A stretch of DNA of 64,000 nucleotides from Streptomyces sp. CB02414. Lineage in GTDB: Bacteria > Actinomycetota > Actinomycetes > Streptomycetales > Streptomycetaceae. Position 1 is the first letter of the stretch. Every line of letters begins with the position of its first letter. The stretch covers positions 1 to 64,000 of the forward strand of contig NZ_LIPF01000018.1 of NCBI RefSeq assembly GCF_001905385.1. Direction: 5' to 3'. This document shows positions 43,678 through 52,776 of the stretch, piece after piece. The translations under genes and the position numbers were made by a program. A model generated the notes under the pieces. The model was not told the DNA's origin. It saw nothing but the letters and a program-made list of their open reading frames with translations, and did not search any database.

Positions 43678-44702
43678 CACCGGACGAGGGCCAGGCCGAA
43701 GCTGAAACCACTGGCCAGACCGATCATCGCCACCAGGTCCCCGCTCTCGATGCGGTCGGTCTCCCGCGCCTTGGTCAGTTGCAGGGGCAGGGAGGCCGCC
43801 GCGCAGTTGCCGTGCTCGGCCACCGCGGGCATGCACCGGTTCTCGGGCAGGGAGAAGGTGTCGATCACCTCGCGGTACTGCGGCATGGCGATCTGGTGGA
43901 AGGCGATGAAGGAGAAGGCGCCGGCCTGCGCCGCCCGGAGTTCGTCCCCGGCGGTGTCCATGATCCGGGGGAGCACGTCGAGCGCGCTCTGCCGCAGGTC
44001 CCCGTTCAGGCGCAGGGTGGTGTGGTCGTCGTGGACGGAGAGGTGGTGCATGCTTCCGCCGCCGGCCACCGTGCAGGCCTCCCAGGCGGGGGAGTTGCTG
44101 ACGAACCGGAGGGACAGGAGGCCGGGATCGCCGTCGCCCGCGGGGCCGGCGGTGAGCACCATCGCGGCACCGGCGTCGGAGGCCGTGTAACCGGGCAGTG
44201 CCCTGAGCAGGTCCTCCCGGTGGGGAAGGTGCCAGCGGGTGGCCAGTGTGGAGGGTTCCCCGCAGGCGATGAGGACCGTGCCGTAGCGGCCGGTCTCGAT
44301 GAACGAAGCGGCCACCTCCATGCCGTTGAGGAAGCTGTTGCAGGCGTTCTTGACGTCGAACACCGGGCAGGAGGCGCCCAGTTTGGTGGCCACGAGGTGG
44401 GCGGTCGCGGGTTCGATCAGGTCCTGCGAGGTCGAGGCGAACAGCAGCAGGTCCACGTTGCCGATCTTCAGGCCGGCCTCGTCGAGCGCGTCGCGGGCGG
44501 CCGCTACGGCCAGGTCGGAGGCGTTCTCGCCGTCCTCGTGGACATGGACGCCGCGGACACCGGTGAGATCCTCCAGCAGGCCGGGCGGCGGGGCGTAGCC
44601 ACCCGTCTCGGTGATCTTGACGCGAGTTTCGTCCAAGGTCCGGTAATGGGACGGAAGATGAGCGGAGACGGCGGCGATACGGGCTCGGATGGCTTCGGGC
44701 AC
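43674..44702 (-). CDS. oleA: OleA-like head-to-head acyl condensing enzyme
   Basis: A 342-residue thiolase-fold protein of the KAS III/OleA branch. The active-site cysteine is C121 in VKNACNSFLNGME, with H269 in AFHQIAMPQ and N299 in EHGNCAAASLP. A glutamate at E97 (in LIEPAT) is a candidate for the residue OleA supplies across the dimer to start the Claisen condensation (inference). OleA joins two fatty acyl thioesters head to head to a 2-alkyl-3-keto acid. The initiating GTG at 44702 lacks a strong ribosome site. It is the first gene of the operon and diverges from the polyketide synthase across a perfect inverted repeat. Confidence 0.88.
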   Translation of the reverse strand: MPEAIRARIAAVSAHLPSHYRTLDETRVKITETGGYAPPPGLLEDLTGVRGVHVHEDGENASDLAVAAARDALDEAGLKIGNVDLLLFASTSQDLIEPATAHLVATKLGASCPVFDVKNACNSFLNGMEVAASFIETGRYGTVLIACGEPSTLATRWHLPHREDLLRALPGYTASDAGAAMVLTAGPAGDGDPGLLSLRFVSNSPAWEACTVAGGGSMHHLSVHDDHTTLRLNGDLRQSALDVLPRIMDTAGDELRAAQAGAFSFIAFHQIAMPQYREVIDTFSLPENRCMPAVAEHGNCAAASLPLQLTKARETDRIESGDLVAMIGLASGFSFGLALVRW

Positions 44703-44741
44703 CGGGTCACCGTAGCCGGTGCGAAACCGTCATGGTGCATG

Positions 44742-44760
44742 TGTAGTGACATTCACTACA
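44742..44760. promoter_or_regulatory. Inverted repeat between the ole operon and the polyketide synthase
   Basis: TGTAGTGA and TCACTACA are perfect 8-bp arms around CAT. The site sits 40 bases from the oleA-like start and about 100 from the synthase start, in the only AT-rich part of the gap, so one regulator could control both transcripts. TetR-, MarR- and GntR-type proteins bind sites of this size. No regulator gene lies next to it. Confidence 0.7.
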
Positions 44761-44858
44761 ACGAGTACCGTGTCCTGGATTTTCCCTCTCGCCGCCCACT
44801 TCGTCCTCTTCAATCCGCACGAAGGCCAGTGACCGGGTGAAGGGGCGGAGACTTGGCG

Positions 44859-47800
44859 ATGCAGCAGCTTGAACGGGCCGTGGCGGTGGTGGGCGTGGGA
44901 TGCCGGCTTCCCGGAGGCATCACCGACCTGGACGGCCTGTGGGCCGTGCTGCGCGACGGGCGCGACATGGTCGGCGAGATGCCCGCCGACCGGCTGCCCC
45001 GCGACCGGACCGTCGACCCGGGAGGCGTGCGGCCGGGCCGCAGCTACACCGCCGCCGGCGGTTTCCTCGAGGACGTCGCCTCGTTCGACGCCGCCTACTT
45101 CGGCATGTCACCCGCGGAGGCCCGGCACATCGACCCGCAACAGCGGCTGCTGCTGGAGATGGCCGCCGAGGCGCTGGACGACGCCGCCATCCCCGCCGAG
45201 TCGCTGGCCGGGTCGGACACCTGCGTGTACGTGGGCGTCTCCGACCCCGGATACGGCGTGAACCTGTCCATGATGCAGGACCACACGAGCCCGCACACCA
45301 TGCCCGGCGCCACCCTGTCCATCACGGCGAACCGGATGTCGTACGCGTTCGACCTGCGCGGGCCGAGCATGGCCGTGGACACGGCCTGCTCCTCCGCCCT
45401 GGTCGCCCTGGACCGGGCCTGCCGCACGCTGCGCGAGGGCCCGGGACGCGTCGCCCTGGTCGGCGGCGTCAACGTACTGTCCAACCCCTATTCCTTCGCC
45501 GGATTCTCCTACGCGGGCATGCTGTCGCGCCGCGGACGCTGCGCGGCGTTCTCGGCCGACGCCGACGGGTTCGTCCGCGCGGAGGGCGGCGCGGTGCTCG
45601 TCCTCAAGCGCCTCACGGACGCGGTGACGGACGGCGACCGCGTCCACGCCGTACTGGCCGCCACCGGCAACAACACCGACGGCCGCAGCACCGGAATGAT
45701 CGTCCCCAGCGCCGAGACCCAGGAGGCGCTGCTCCACACGGTCTACGCGGAGGCCGGGATCGAACCGGACGACCTGGTGTACGTCGAGGCCCACGGCACC
45801 GGCACCCAGGCCGGTGATCCGGCGGAGGCCGAGGCCATCGGCCGGGCCCTGGGCCGGCGCCGCAGCCGCGGACCGCTGCCGATCGGCTCGGTGAAGACGA
45901 ACATCGGCCACCTGGAACCCGCCGCCGGAATGGCCGGCCTGCTCAAGGCGATGCTGGTCCTGCGCCACCGGCTGGTACCGGCGTCCCTGCACGCCCTTCC
46001 CCTCAACCCCCGCATCGACTTCGACGGTCTGGGACTGGCCCCCGCCGTCGACCCCGTCCCGCTGGACCCGGGGCGGAGGGCAGCCGTCGGAGTGAGTGCC
46101 TTCGGCTTCGGCGGAGCCAACGCCCACGCCGTCGTGGTCCAGCCGCCCGCCGGTCGGCGGCCCGAGCCCAAGCCGGTGCCGGACGGGCGCCCGCTGCCAC
46201 TCGTCGTCTCCGCCCGGACCGCCAAGGCGCTGAAGCAGATGACCGCCCGTATGGCGGAGCGACTGCGGAACGCCGAACCGGCGGACTTCTACGACGTGGC
46301 CCACACCAGTACCGTACGGCGCACCGCGCACCCGCACCGCGCCGCCGTACTGGCCGCCCACCCGCAGGAGGCCGCCCGGCAGCTGGACCGGCTGACGGCC
46401 GCGGAGCCCGCGAGTGGGGCCATGGTCCGCACCGGCGAACGGGACGGGACCGCGTTCGTGTTCTCCGGCAACGCCTCCCAGTGGCCGGGCATGGCCGCCG
46501 ACCTGCTGCGGGGCGAACCGGTCTTCCGGGGAGCCGTCCAGGAGGCCGACGCGGCCCTGGCCCCCCACCTCGGCTGGTCGGTGGCCAAGGAACTGGCCCA
46601 CCCGTCCCCCCGGAAATGGCAGCGCACCGAAGTGGCCCAGCCCGCCCTCTTCGCCGTGCAGGTGGGCCTCACCGCGCTGCTGGCCTCGCACGGCGTGCGG
46701 CCGCGGGCGGTGACCGGACACAGCGTCGGCGAGGTCGCCGCCGCCCTCGCCGCCGGGGCCCTCACCCTGGAACAGGCCGCGCTGGTGATCGCCGAACGCA
46801 GCCGCACCCAAGGCGCCACCGCGGGCCGGGGCCGGATGGCCGCCGTCGGCCTGCCCGAGGCACAGGCACGTGAGGAACTGCTCCGCCACGACGGCGCACT
46901 GGAGATCGCGGGAATCAACAGCGACCGGGACGTGACCGTCGCCGGGAACGCCGACGCCCTCGCGGCCTGGGGAGCCGAACTGACCGGCCGCGGCGTCTTC
47001 TTCCGTGAGCTGGACCTCGACTACGCCTTCCACAGCCGGGTCATGGACCCCATCAGGGAGCCACTCCTCGACGCCCTCGACGGACTCGAACCCGCCCCGG
47101 CCCGCATCCCGTTCGTCTCCACCGTCACCGGCACCCCGGTGGACGGGCCCGGTCTCGACGCCGTGTACTGGTGGCGCAACGTCCGTGAACCCGTACGGTT
47201 CGCCGAGGCCGCCGCTCACCTCGCCACCGAGCACGCGGGCGTCCTGGTCGAGATCGGACCGCACCCGGTGCTGCGCCCTTATCTGCGCCACACCCGCGCC
47301 ATCTGCGTCCCCACCCTGCACCGCGACGGGGACGGCCTCCGCAAGACCGCGGCGGCCGCCGCCGCCGTACTCGCCGCCGACACCGCGACCGACTGGCGGC
47401 AGCACTTCCCGCGCCCCGGCCGGGTGGTCGACCTGCCCGCCTACGCGTGGCAGCACGAACGGCACTGGCACGGCACCGCGCAGGACCTGGTCGCCCACAC
47501 CAGCGGCAGCGGCCTGCTGGATCATCCGCTGGTGGGCGAGCGGATGCCCGCCCCGCACCCCGTGTGGCACGGCACCGTCGAGCCGCAACTGGTGCCCTGG
47601 CTGGGCGATCACAGGATCGGCGGCGACGTCCTCATGCCGGCCGCCGCCTACGTGGAGATGGCCCTGAGCGCCGGCCGCCGGGCCATGGACCGTCCGGTCG
47701 AGGTACGGCACCTGGAGATCGGCCGCCCACTGTCCCTGCGGTGGCCGGACCCGACGCCGGCCGCCCTGCAGACCGCGGTCACCCCCGGCGACGGCGCCGT

Positions 47801-50800
47801 GACCATCAGCGTCCGTGAGGAACATGGCGGTGAGTGCCTGCCCGTGGTCCGCGCACAGGTCCGCAGCCTGCTCGGCACGGCACCGGCCCCGCTCGACGTC
47901 GACGCGCTCCGGGCACGCTGCGACCGGAGCGTCGACGGCCCGGGCTTCTACCGCATGTGCCACGACATCGGTCTGCACTGCGGGCCGGACTTCCAGCTCA
48001 TCGACCGCGTCGACACCGGCGACGGAGAGGCACTGGTCGGCTACCGGCTGGCGCACCCCGCCGACGCCTACACCGCCCACCCGGTCCTGATCGACGCGCC
48101 GTTGCAGGCCACCGTGGCCCTCGCCGACGCGCAGGGGGAGTCCGCCGCGTTCCTGCCGACCGTGTTCGGAGCCGTACGCGTGTGGCGCACTCCCGCGCCC
48201 ACCGGCGTCGTGCATCTGCGCCGTCGCAGCCGCAGCGCCAACGAGATGTGCTGGGACATCACCTACGCCGATCCCGACGGCACGGTCACCGTCGAGATCG
48301 ACGGCTGCCGCACCCGTCGGGCACACCTGGCCGAACGCACCCCGCTGACCGTCCAGCGCACCGTCCTCAGGGCCGCCCCCCACCCGGACGCCGCCGCCCC
48401 GCCCTCCCCGCTTCCCACGCCCACCGAGGTGGCGTCCGCGGCCGAGCCGCGCATCGCCGCCGCCCGCACCGCCCTGGACGACGGGGGCCACCGCCGGTTC
48501 ACCGCGGCCGCCGAGCAGGCCGGTGCCCATTGCTGGGCCGGGACGCTGCGCGGTCTACTCGCCGAGCCGGCGGCCCCGTTCTCGATGGACGACCTGGTGG
48601 CCGGGGGCCTCCAGCCCCGGCACCGGCGGCTCGCCCGGCTGATGCTGCCCCTGCTGGCCGAACACGGTCTCGCCCGGCCGGCCGGGCAGACCTGGCGGCT
48701 CAGCGGCGCGGAGACCCACGCCGAGGCCCTGCTGCGCCGCCTGGTCGAGGACCATCCCGCGTACGGCGCCGAGACACTGCTGCTCAACCGGCACCTGCGC
48801 CGGCTGCCCGACGCGGTGCGGGGACACGCCGACGCACGCGAACTCCTGCCGGCCGGGGACAGCGCCTACGAGCAACTCCACGAGTCCGGCCCCGCACTCC
48901 GCTTCGCCCACCGTGCCGTGCAGGCCCTGCTCGGCGACATCGTCGCCCGCTGGCCCGCCGACCGTCCGCTGCGCGTCCTGGAGTTCGGCGCGACCACCAC
49001 CGCCCTGACGGCAGCGGTCCTGCCCGTGCTGCCGGCCGACCGGACCCGCTACACCTGCACCGCGCCCAACGGCAGTACCCTCACCCGCGCCGAACACCGC
49101 TTCTCGGCCCACGGCTTCGTCGACTACCGGACTGTGAACCCGAACGCCGATCCGGCCGACCAGGGCCTGACCCGAGGCGGATTCGACCTCGTCCTCGCGG
49201 GCGACGCCCTGCACACCACCACCGACCTGGCCGCGACCCTGCGCCGGCTGCACGGCGTGCTGGCCCCCGGCGGACACCTGCTGGTCACCGAACCGCACCA
49301 CGCCCCGCTCCAGGCCCTGCTGTACGGCACGCTGAACGACTTCTGGGAGCGTGGGGACCACACCCTGCGTCCCGTCTCCCGCGTCCTCGCCCGGGACCGG
49401 TGGGTGCCACTGCTGCACCGGTGCGGCTACTCCGGTGTGGTGCAGACCGGGCCCGAGGACCGCACCGTCCTCCTCGCCGCAGCGGATCACGGCCAGGCGG
49501 CGGCCACCACCGACACAGCGCGGCCGGTTCCGGGCACCACCTGGGTGATCGCCGTCGAGGACGACACCGAGACGGCGACCGCGCGAGCTCTGGCCGCCCG
49601 CCTCGGAAAGGCCGTCGTGATCACCGCGCCCGCCGAGGCCGCCGCCTGGAAGGCGGCCCTGCCCACGGCCTCCGATCCGCGCGTCGTCCTGCTGCTCGCC
49701 GCACCCGGCCCGCACGAGACCGTCACGCGGACCACCCGCCGCGCGGCCCTCCTTCGCTCCCTGGCCACCGCCTACGACGGCCCGACAGGCGGAACCAACC
49801 CTCAGGTATGGCTCGTCACCCGCCCGACCGGCCTCTTCCCGGCCCCGGAGCAGCCGGCCCACCCGGTGGACGCGGCCGTCTGGGCGGCCTGCCGCACCCT
49901 CGCCAACGAACGCCCGGACCTGAGCCTGCGCCGCCTGTCCTGCCACCGCACCGGTGACGCCGACACCGACGCCCACCGCCTGGCCGACGAGCTTCTCGCA
50001 CCCGGCGACGACGACCGGAGCGCTCGGGAGGACGAGATCGTTCTGACCGCACGGGGCCGGTTCGTGCCCCGGCAGGTACAGCACCCGGTGAACGAACCCC
50101 CGGGCGTCCCCGCCGGTACGCCGTTCATCCTGCAAGCCCGTGATCCGGGCCTGCACCGGCGGCTCGTCTGGCGGCAGACGGACGCCCCCGAGCCGGGGCC
50201 GGGCGAGGTGGCACTGGAGATGCGGGCCGTGGCACTGAACTACCGCGACCCCATGCGGGCCAACGGCCTGCTGCCGCCCGAGGCGGTGGAGAACAGTCCG
50301 CTCGGCCGCGGACTGGGCACCGACGGTGCCGGCATCGTGCGCGCCGTGGGAGCGGGGGTGGAGGACCTGAAGCCCGGCGACCGGGTCTGCGGCCTCGTGC
50401 CCGCCGCACTCGCCTCGCACGCCACGACCCCCGCCTTCGCCGTCGTGCGTGTTCCCGACGAGATGAGCTTCACGGAGGCGGCGACCTTCCCCGTCGCCTT
50501 CCTGACCGTTCATCAGACACTGGTCCACCAGGCCCGTCTCGATGCCGGGGAGACCGTGCTCGTCCACGGCGGAGCCGGGGCGGTGGGCCTGGCCGTCCTG
50601 CAGTGCGCCCGCCGGCAAGGCGCCCGCGTCATCGCCACCGCCGGCACGGAGACCAAACGCGACCTGCTGCGCACGCTCGGCGTCGAGCACGTCCTCGACT
50701 CCCGCAGCCTGGACTTCGTCCCCCGGGTGCGGGAGCTGACCGGTGGTCAGGGCGTGGACGTCGTGGTGAACTCGCTCAGCGGCGAGGCCATCGCCCAGGG

Positions 50801-52235
50801 CCTGGACCTGCTGCGCCCCAACGGCCGCTTCATCGAACTCGGCAAGAGGGACATCTTCCTCAACACCCCGATCACGCTGCGCCCCTTCCACCGCAGCCTC
50901 ACCTTCATCGGCTTCAACCTCGACACCGTCGTGGACGACCCGGCCCTGCGAACCCGGCTCGTCGAGGACTTCGACGCGGCGATCGGCTCCCGCACCTACC
51001 GGCCCCTGCCCCACTCGGCCTACCCCGCCGCCCGCGTCGACGAGGCCTTCCACCTCCTGCAGCACTCCCGGCACACCGGCAAGGTCGTCGTCACCTTCGA
51101 CCCCCTGGACGAACCCGTACCCGTCGAACCCGCACTCGGCTCCCTCCGCCTCGACGGCGAGGGCACCTACCTGATCACCGGCGGACTCAGCGGGCTCGGC
51201 GCCGCCACCGCCCGCCTGCTGGCCGACCGCGGGGCCCGGCACCTGGCCCTGCTCTCCCGCAGCGGACCCGGCGCCCCCGGTGCGCACGCCCTGCTCCGGG
51301 AACTCACCGACCGCGGTGTGCGGGCCACCGCACACGCCGCCGACGTCACCGAGGAATCGGCGCTGCGCCGGGTCCTCGCCGCCGTGGACGCCACCGGGCA
51401 CGCCCTGCGGGGCATCGTGCATGCGGCGATGCACATGGACGACGCGGTGCTGTCCGACCTCACCGACGACCGATTCGCCGCCGTCCTGGCGCCCAAGGCG
51501 GCGGGCGCGGCCCTTCTGGACGACCTCACCGCCGACCGCGACCTGGACCTGTTCCTCGCGTACTCGTCCGTCTCCGCCAGTATCGGAAACCCGGGACAGT
51601 CCGCCTACGCGGCCGCCAACGCCTACCTGGAGGCCCTCGTCCGGGCCCGGCGCGGGGCCGGACGGACGGGTACGGCACTGGCCTGGGGGCCGATCGGCGA
51701 AACGGGCTACGTCGCCCGCAGCGGCATGGAGGCCGCCATGGCCGGACGCGGCCTCGAACTGCTCACCCCCACCGAGGTACTGACCACCACCGACCACCTC
51801 CTGGCCGCCGGCACCGACGTCGCAGGAGCCGGTCGTTACCGCTGGGGGACCGCACGCCATCTGCTGCCTGCCCTGGCCACCGCCCGGTTCGCCCCGCTGG
51901 CTCCGGCGTCCTCCGCGGCGTCCCCGGACGCCCGCAACGAGCTCCTGAACGCGCTGGCGGACCTCCCCGCGGACGAGGCGGTGCGCCAGATCACCGACGT
52001 GGTCACCCGTCTCCTCGCCGGTGTCCTGCAAACCGACCCGGCCGACCTCGACCCCACGGTCAACGTCACCGACTTCGGACTGGACTCGCTGCTGGGTATG
52101 CAGTTCCTGATGCAGGCCCGGGATTTGTTCGACATCCGCCTCGGACCGGCCGATCTGGCCACCGGGCGCACCCTGGCCCACTTCGCTCGTCTGGTCCACC
52201 AGCGGCTGGACCTGGGCGCCGACGAGCGGCAGTAG
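44859..52235 (+). CDS. Type I polyketide synthase, single fully reducing module
   Basis: A 2,458-residue modular enzyme. From the TTG at 44853 the order is: KS about 8-430 (C179 in DTACSSA, H314 in EAHGTGT, H353 in NIGHLEP); AT 535-830 (S624 in GHSVGE; specificity motif YAFHS at 724-728, between the malonyl HAFHS and methylmalonyl YASHS forms); DH 888-1130 (H920 in GDHRIGGDVLMP, D1081 in LIDAPLQ); methyltransferase-like region about 1190-1560 with a broken SAM motif (VLEFGATTTALTA); ER about 1760-2080 (HGGAGAVGLAVLQ); KR about 2100-2290 (TGGLSGLG, SAYAAANAY); ACP about 2370-2450 (GLDSLLGM). There is no thioesterase. The layout is like iterative lipid-making synthases. ATG at 44859 is better spaced from AGGGGCGGAG than the TTG. 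It probably supplies acyl chains to OleA. Confidence 0.93.
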   Translation: MQQLERAVAVVGVGCRLPGGITDLDGLWAVLRDGRDMVGEMPADRLPRDRTVDPGGVRPGRSYTAAGGFLEDVASFDAAYFGMSPAEARHIDPQQRLLLEMAAEALDDAAIPAESLAGSDTCVYVGVSDPGYGVNLSMMQDHTSPHTMPGATLSITANRMSYAFDLRGPSMAVDTACSSALVALDRACRTLREGPGRVALVGGVNVLSNPYSFAGFSYAGMLSRRGRCAAFSADADGFVRAEGGAVLVLKRLTDAVTDGDRVHAVLAATGNNTDGRSTGMIVPSAETQEALLHTVYAEAGIEPDDLVYVEAHGTGTQAGDPAEAEAIGRALGRRRSRGPLPIGSVKTNIGHLEPAAGMAGLLKAMLVLRHRLVPASLHALPLNPRIDFDGLGLAPAVDPVPLDPGRRAAVGVSAFGFGGANAHAVVVQPPAGRRPEPKPVPDGRPLPLVVSARTAKALKQMTARMAERLRNAEPADFYDVAHTSTVRRTAHPHRAAVLAAHPQEAARQLDRLTAAEPASGAMVRTGERDGTAFVFSGNASQWPGMAADLLRGEPVFRGAVQEADAALAPHLGWSVAKELAHPSPRKWQRTEVAQPALFAVQVGLTALLASHGVRPRAVTGHSVGEVAAALAAGALTLEQAALVIAERSRTQGATAGRGRMAAVGLPEAQAREELLRHDGALEIAGINSDRDVTVAGNADALAAWGAELTGRGVFFRELDLDYAFHSRVMDPIREPLLDALDGLEPAPARIPFVSTVTGTPVDGPGLDAVYWWRNVREPVRFAEAAAHLATEHAGVLVEIGPHPVLRPYLRHTRAICVPTLHRDGDGLRKTAAAAAAVLAADTATDWRQHFPRPGRVVDLPAYAWQHERHWHGTAQDLVAHTSGSGLLDHPLVGERMPAPHPVWHGTVEPQLVPWLGDHRIGGDVLMPAAAYVEMALSAGRRAMDRPVEVRHLEIGRPLSLRWPDPTPAALQTAVTPGDGAVTISVREEHGGECLPVVRAQVRSLLGTAPAPLDVDALRARCDRSVDGPGFYRMCHDIGLHCGPDFQLIDRVDTGDGEALVGYRLAHPADAYTAHPVLIDAPLQATVALADAQGESAAFLPTVFGAVRVWRTPAPTGVVHLRRRSRSANEMCWDITYADPDGTVTVEIDGCRTRRAHLAERTPLTVQRTVLRAAPHPDAAAPPSPLPTPTEVASAAEPRIAAARTALDDGGHRRFTAAAEQAGAHCWAGTLRGLLAEPAAPFSMDDLVAGGLQPRHRRLARLMLPLLAEHGLARPAGQTWRLSGAETHAEALLRRLVEDHPAYGAETLLLNRHLRRLPDAVRGHADARELLPAGDSAYEQLHESGPALRFAHRAVQALLGDIVARWPADRPLRVLEFGATTTALTAAVLPVLPADRTRYTCTAPNGSTLTRAEHRFSAHGFVDYRTVNPNADPADQGLTRGGFDLVLAGDALHTTTDLAATLRRLHGVLAPGGHLLVTEPHHAPLQALLYGTLNDFWERGDHTLRPVSRVLARDRWVPLLHRCGYSGVVQTGPEDRTVLLAAADHGQAAATTDTARPVPGTTWVIAVEDDTETATARALAARLGKAVVITAPAEAAAWKAALPTASDPRVVLLLAAPGPHETVTRTTRRAALLRSLATAYDGPTGGTNPQVWLVTRPTGLFPAPEQPAHPVDAAVWAACRTLANERPDLSLRRLSCHRTGDADTDAHRLADELLAPGDDDRSAREDEIVLTARGRFVPRQVQHPVNEPPGVPAGTPFILQARDPGLHRRLVWRQTDAPEPGPGEVALEMRAVALNYRDPMRANGLLPPEAVENSPLGRGLGTDGAGIVRAVGAGVEDLKPGDRVCGLVPAALASHATTPAFAVVRVPDEMSFTEAATFPVAFLTVHQTLVHQARLDAGETVLVHGGAGAVGLAVLQCARRQGARVIATAGTETKRDLLRTLGVEHVLDSRSLDFVPRVRELTGGQGVDVVVNSLSGEAIAQGLDLLRPNGRFIELGKRDIFLNTPITLRPFHRSLTFIGFNLDTVVDDPALRTRLVEDFDAAIGSRTYRPLPHSAYPAARVDEAFHLLQHSRHTGKVVVTFDPLDEPVPVEPALGSLRLDGEGTYLITGGLSGLGAATARLLADRGARHLALLSRSGPGAPGAHALLRELTDRGVRATAHAADVTEESALRRVLAAVDATGHALRGIVHAAMHMDDAVLSDLTDDRFAAVLAPKAAGAALLDDLTADRDLDLFLAYSSVSASIGNPGQSAYAAANAYLEALVRARRGAGRTGTALAWGPIGETGYVARSGMEAAMAGRGLELLTPTEVLTTTDHLLAAGTDVAGAGRYRWGTARHLLPALATARFAPLAPASSAASPDARNELLNALADLPADEAVRQITDVVTRLLAGVLQTDPADLDPTVNVTDFGLDSLLGMQFLMQARDLFDIRLGPADLATGRTLAHFARLVHQRLDLGADERQ

Positions 52236-52243
52236 ACGCAAGG

Positions 52244-52286
52244 GCGGTGTCCGACGTGCGGGGCAGCCCGGCACGGCGGACACCGC
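52244..52286 (+). terminator. Hairpin terminator after the polyketide synthase
   Basis: GCGGTGTCCG and CGGACACCGC are perfect 10-bp arms 23 bases apart, starting 9 bases after the synthase stop codon. The loop itself contains a smaller CGGGGC/CCCGGC pairing. Confidence 0.6.
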
Positions 52287-52776
52287 AGCCGGAAGCGGCT
52301 CGCCACGGTGTCTCCCCGGCGAAGCACTTGGCGGCTTCGATGCCCCCGAAGACCACCTCGTCGGCGGTGCAGCGGAGCCCTGAGGCCGACTGAGGGGGCG
52401 GTGCGAGCTTCGCCGTGCCCAGCAACTGGACGGCGACACCGGCCCCGGCAACGACGCGGACGCGGTGGTTCCGTCGGAGCCGCCCAGCAGTCGCGGGCGT
52501 CGCCCGCGACATCCTCGAGGGAGGTGCCGGGTGCGACTCGGATGCGACATGGCAGGAGGGCCGGCCCTGCACGCCTGAGCAGCTGTGCCGCGCACCCACC
52601 CGGGAGCCTGCGCTGCCTCTCGCGGATCGGGCCCTGCCCGTCGCGCGGTTGAGGCATGATCGGCCGGTGGGCCGAGGCGTGGTGGGAGCGGTCCACCCGT
52701 CCGCTGCCGGCGCGCCTCGGCCCGGACGGGCGGCGCGTCGGGCGGACGGGTGATCCCGGGGCGAGGGGGTGGACGA

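Noticed and set aside
38675-44702. Reading the ole operon as a lipstatin-type beta-lactone cluster
   Set aside because: OleB, the beta-lactone decarboxylase, is present, there is no NRPS for an amino-acid ester, and only one OleA-type condensing enzyme is seen. Release of a beta-lactone remains possible only if OleB is inactive.
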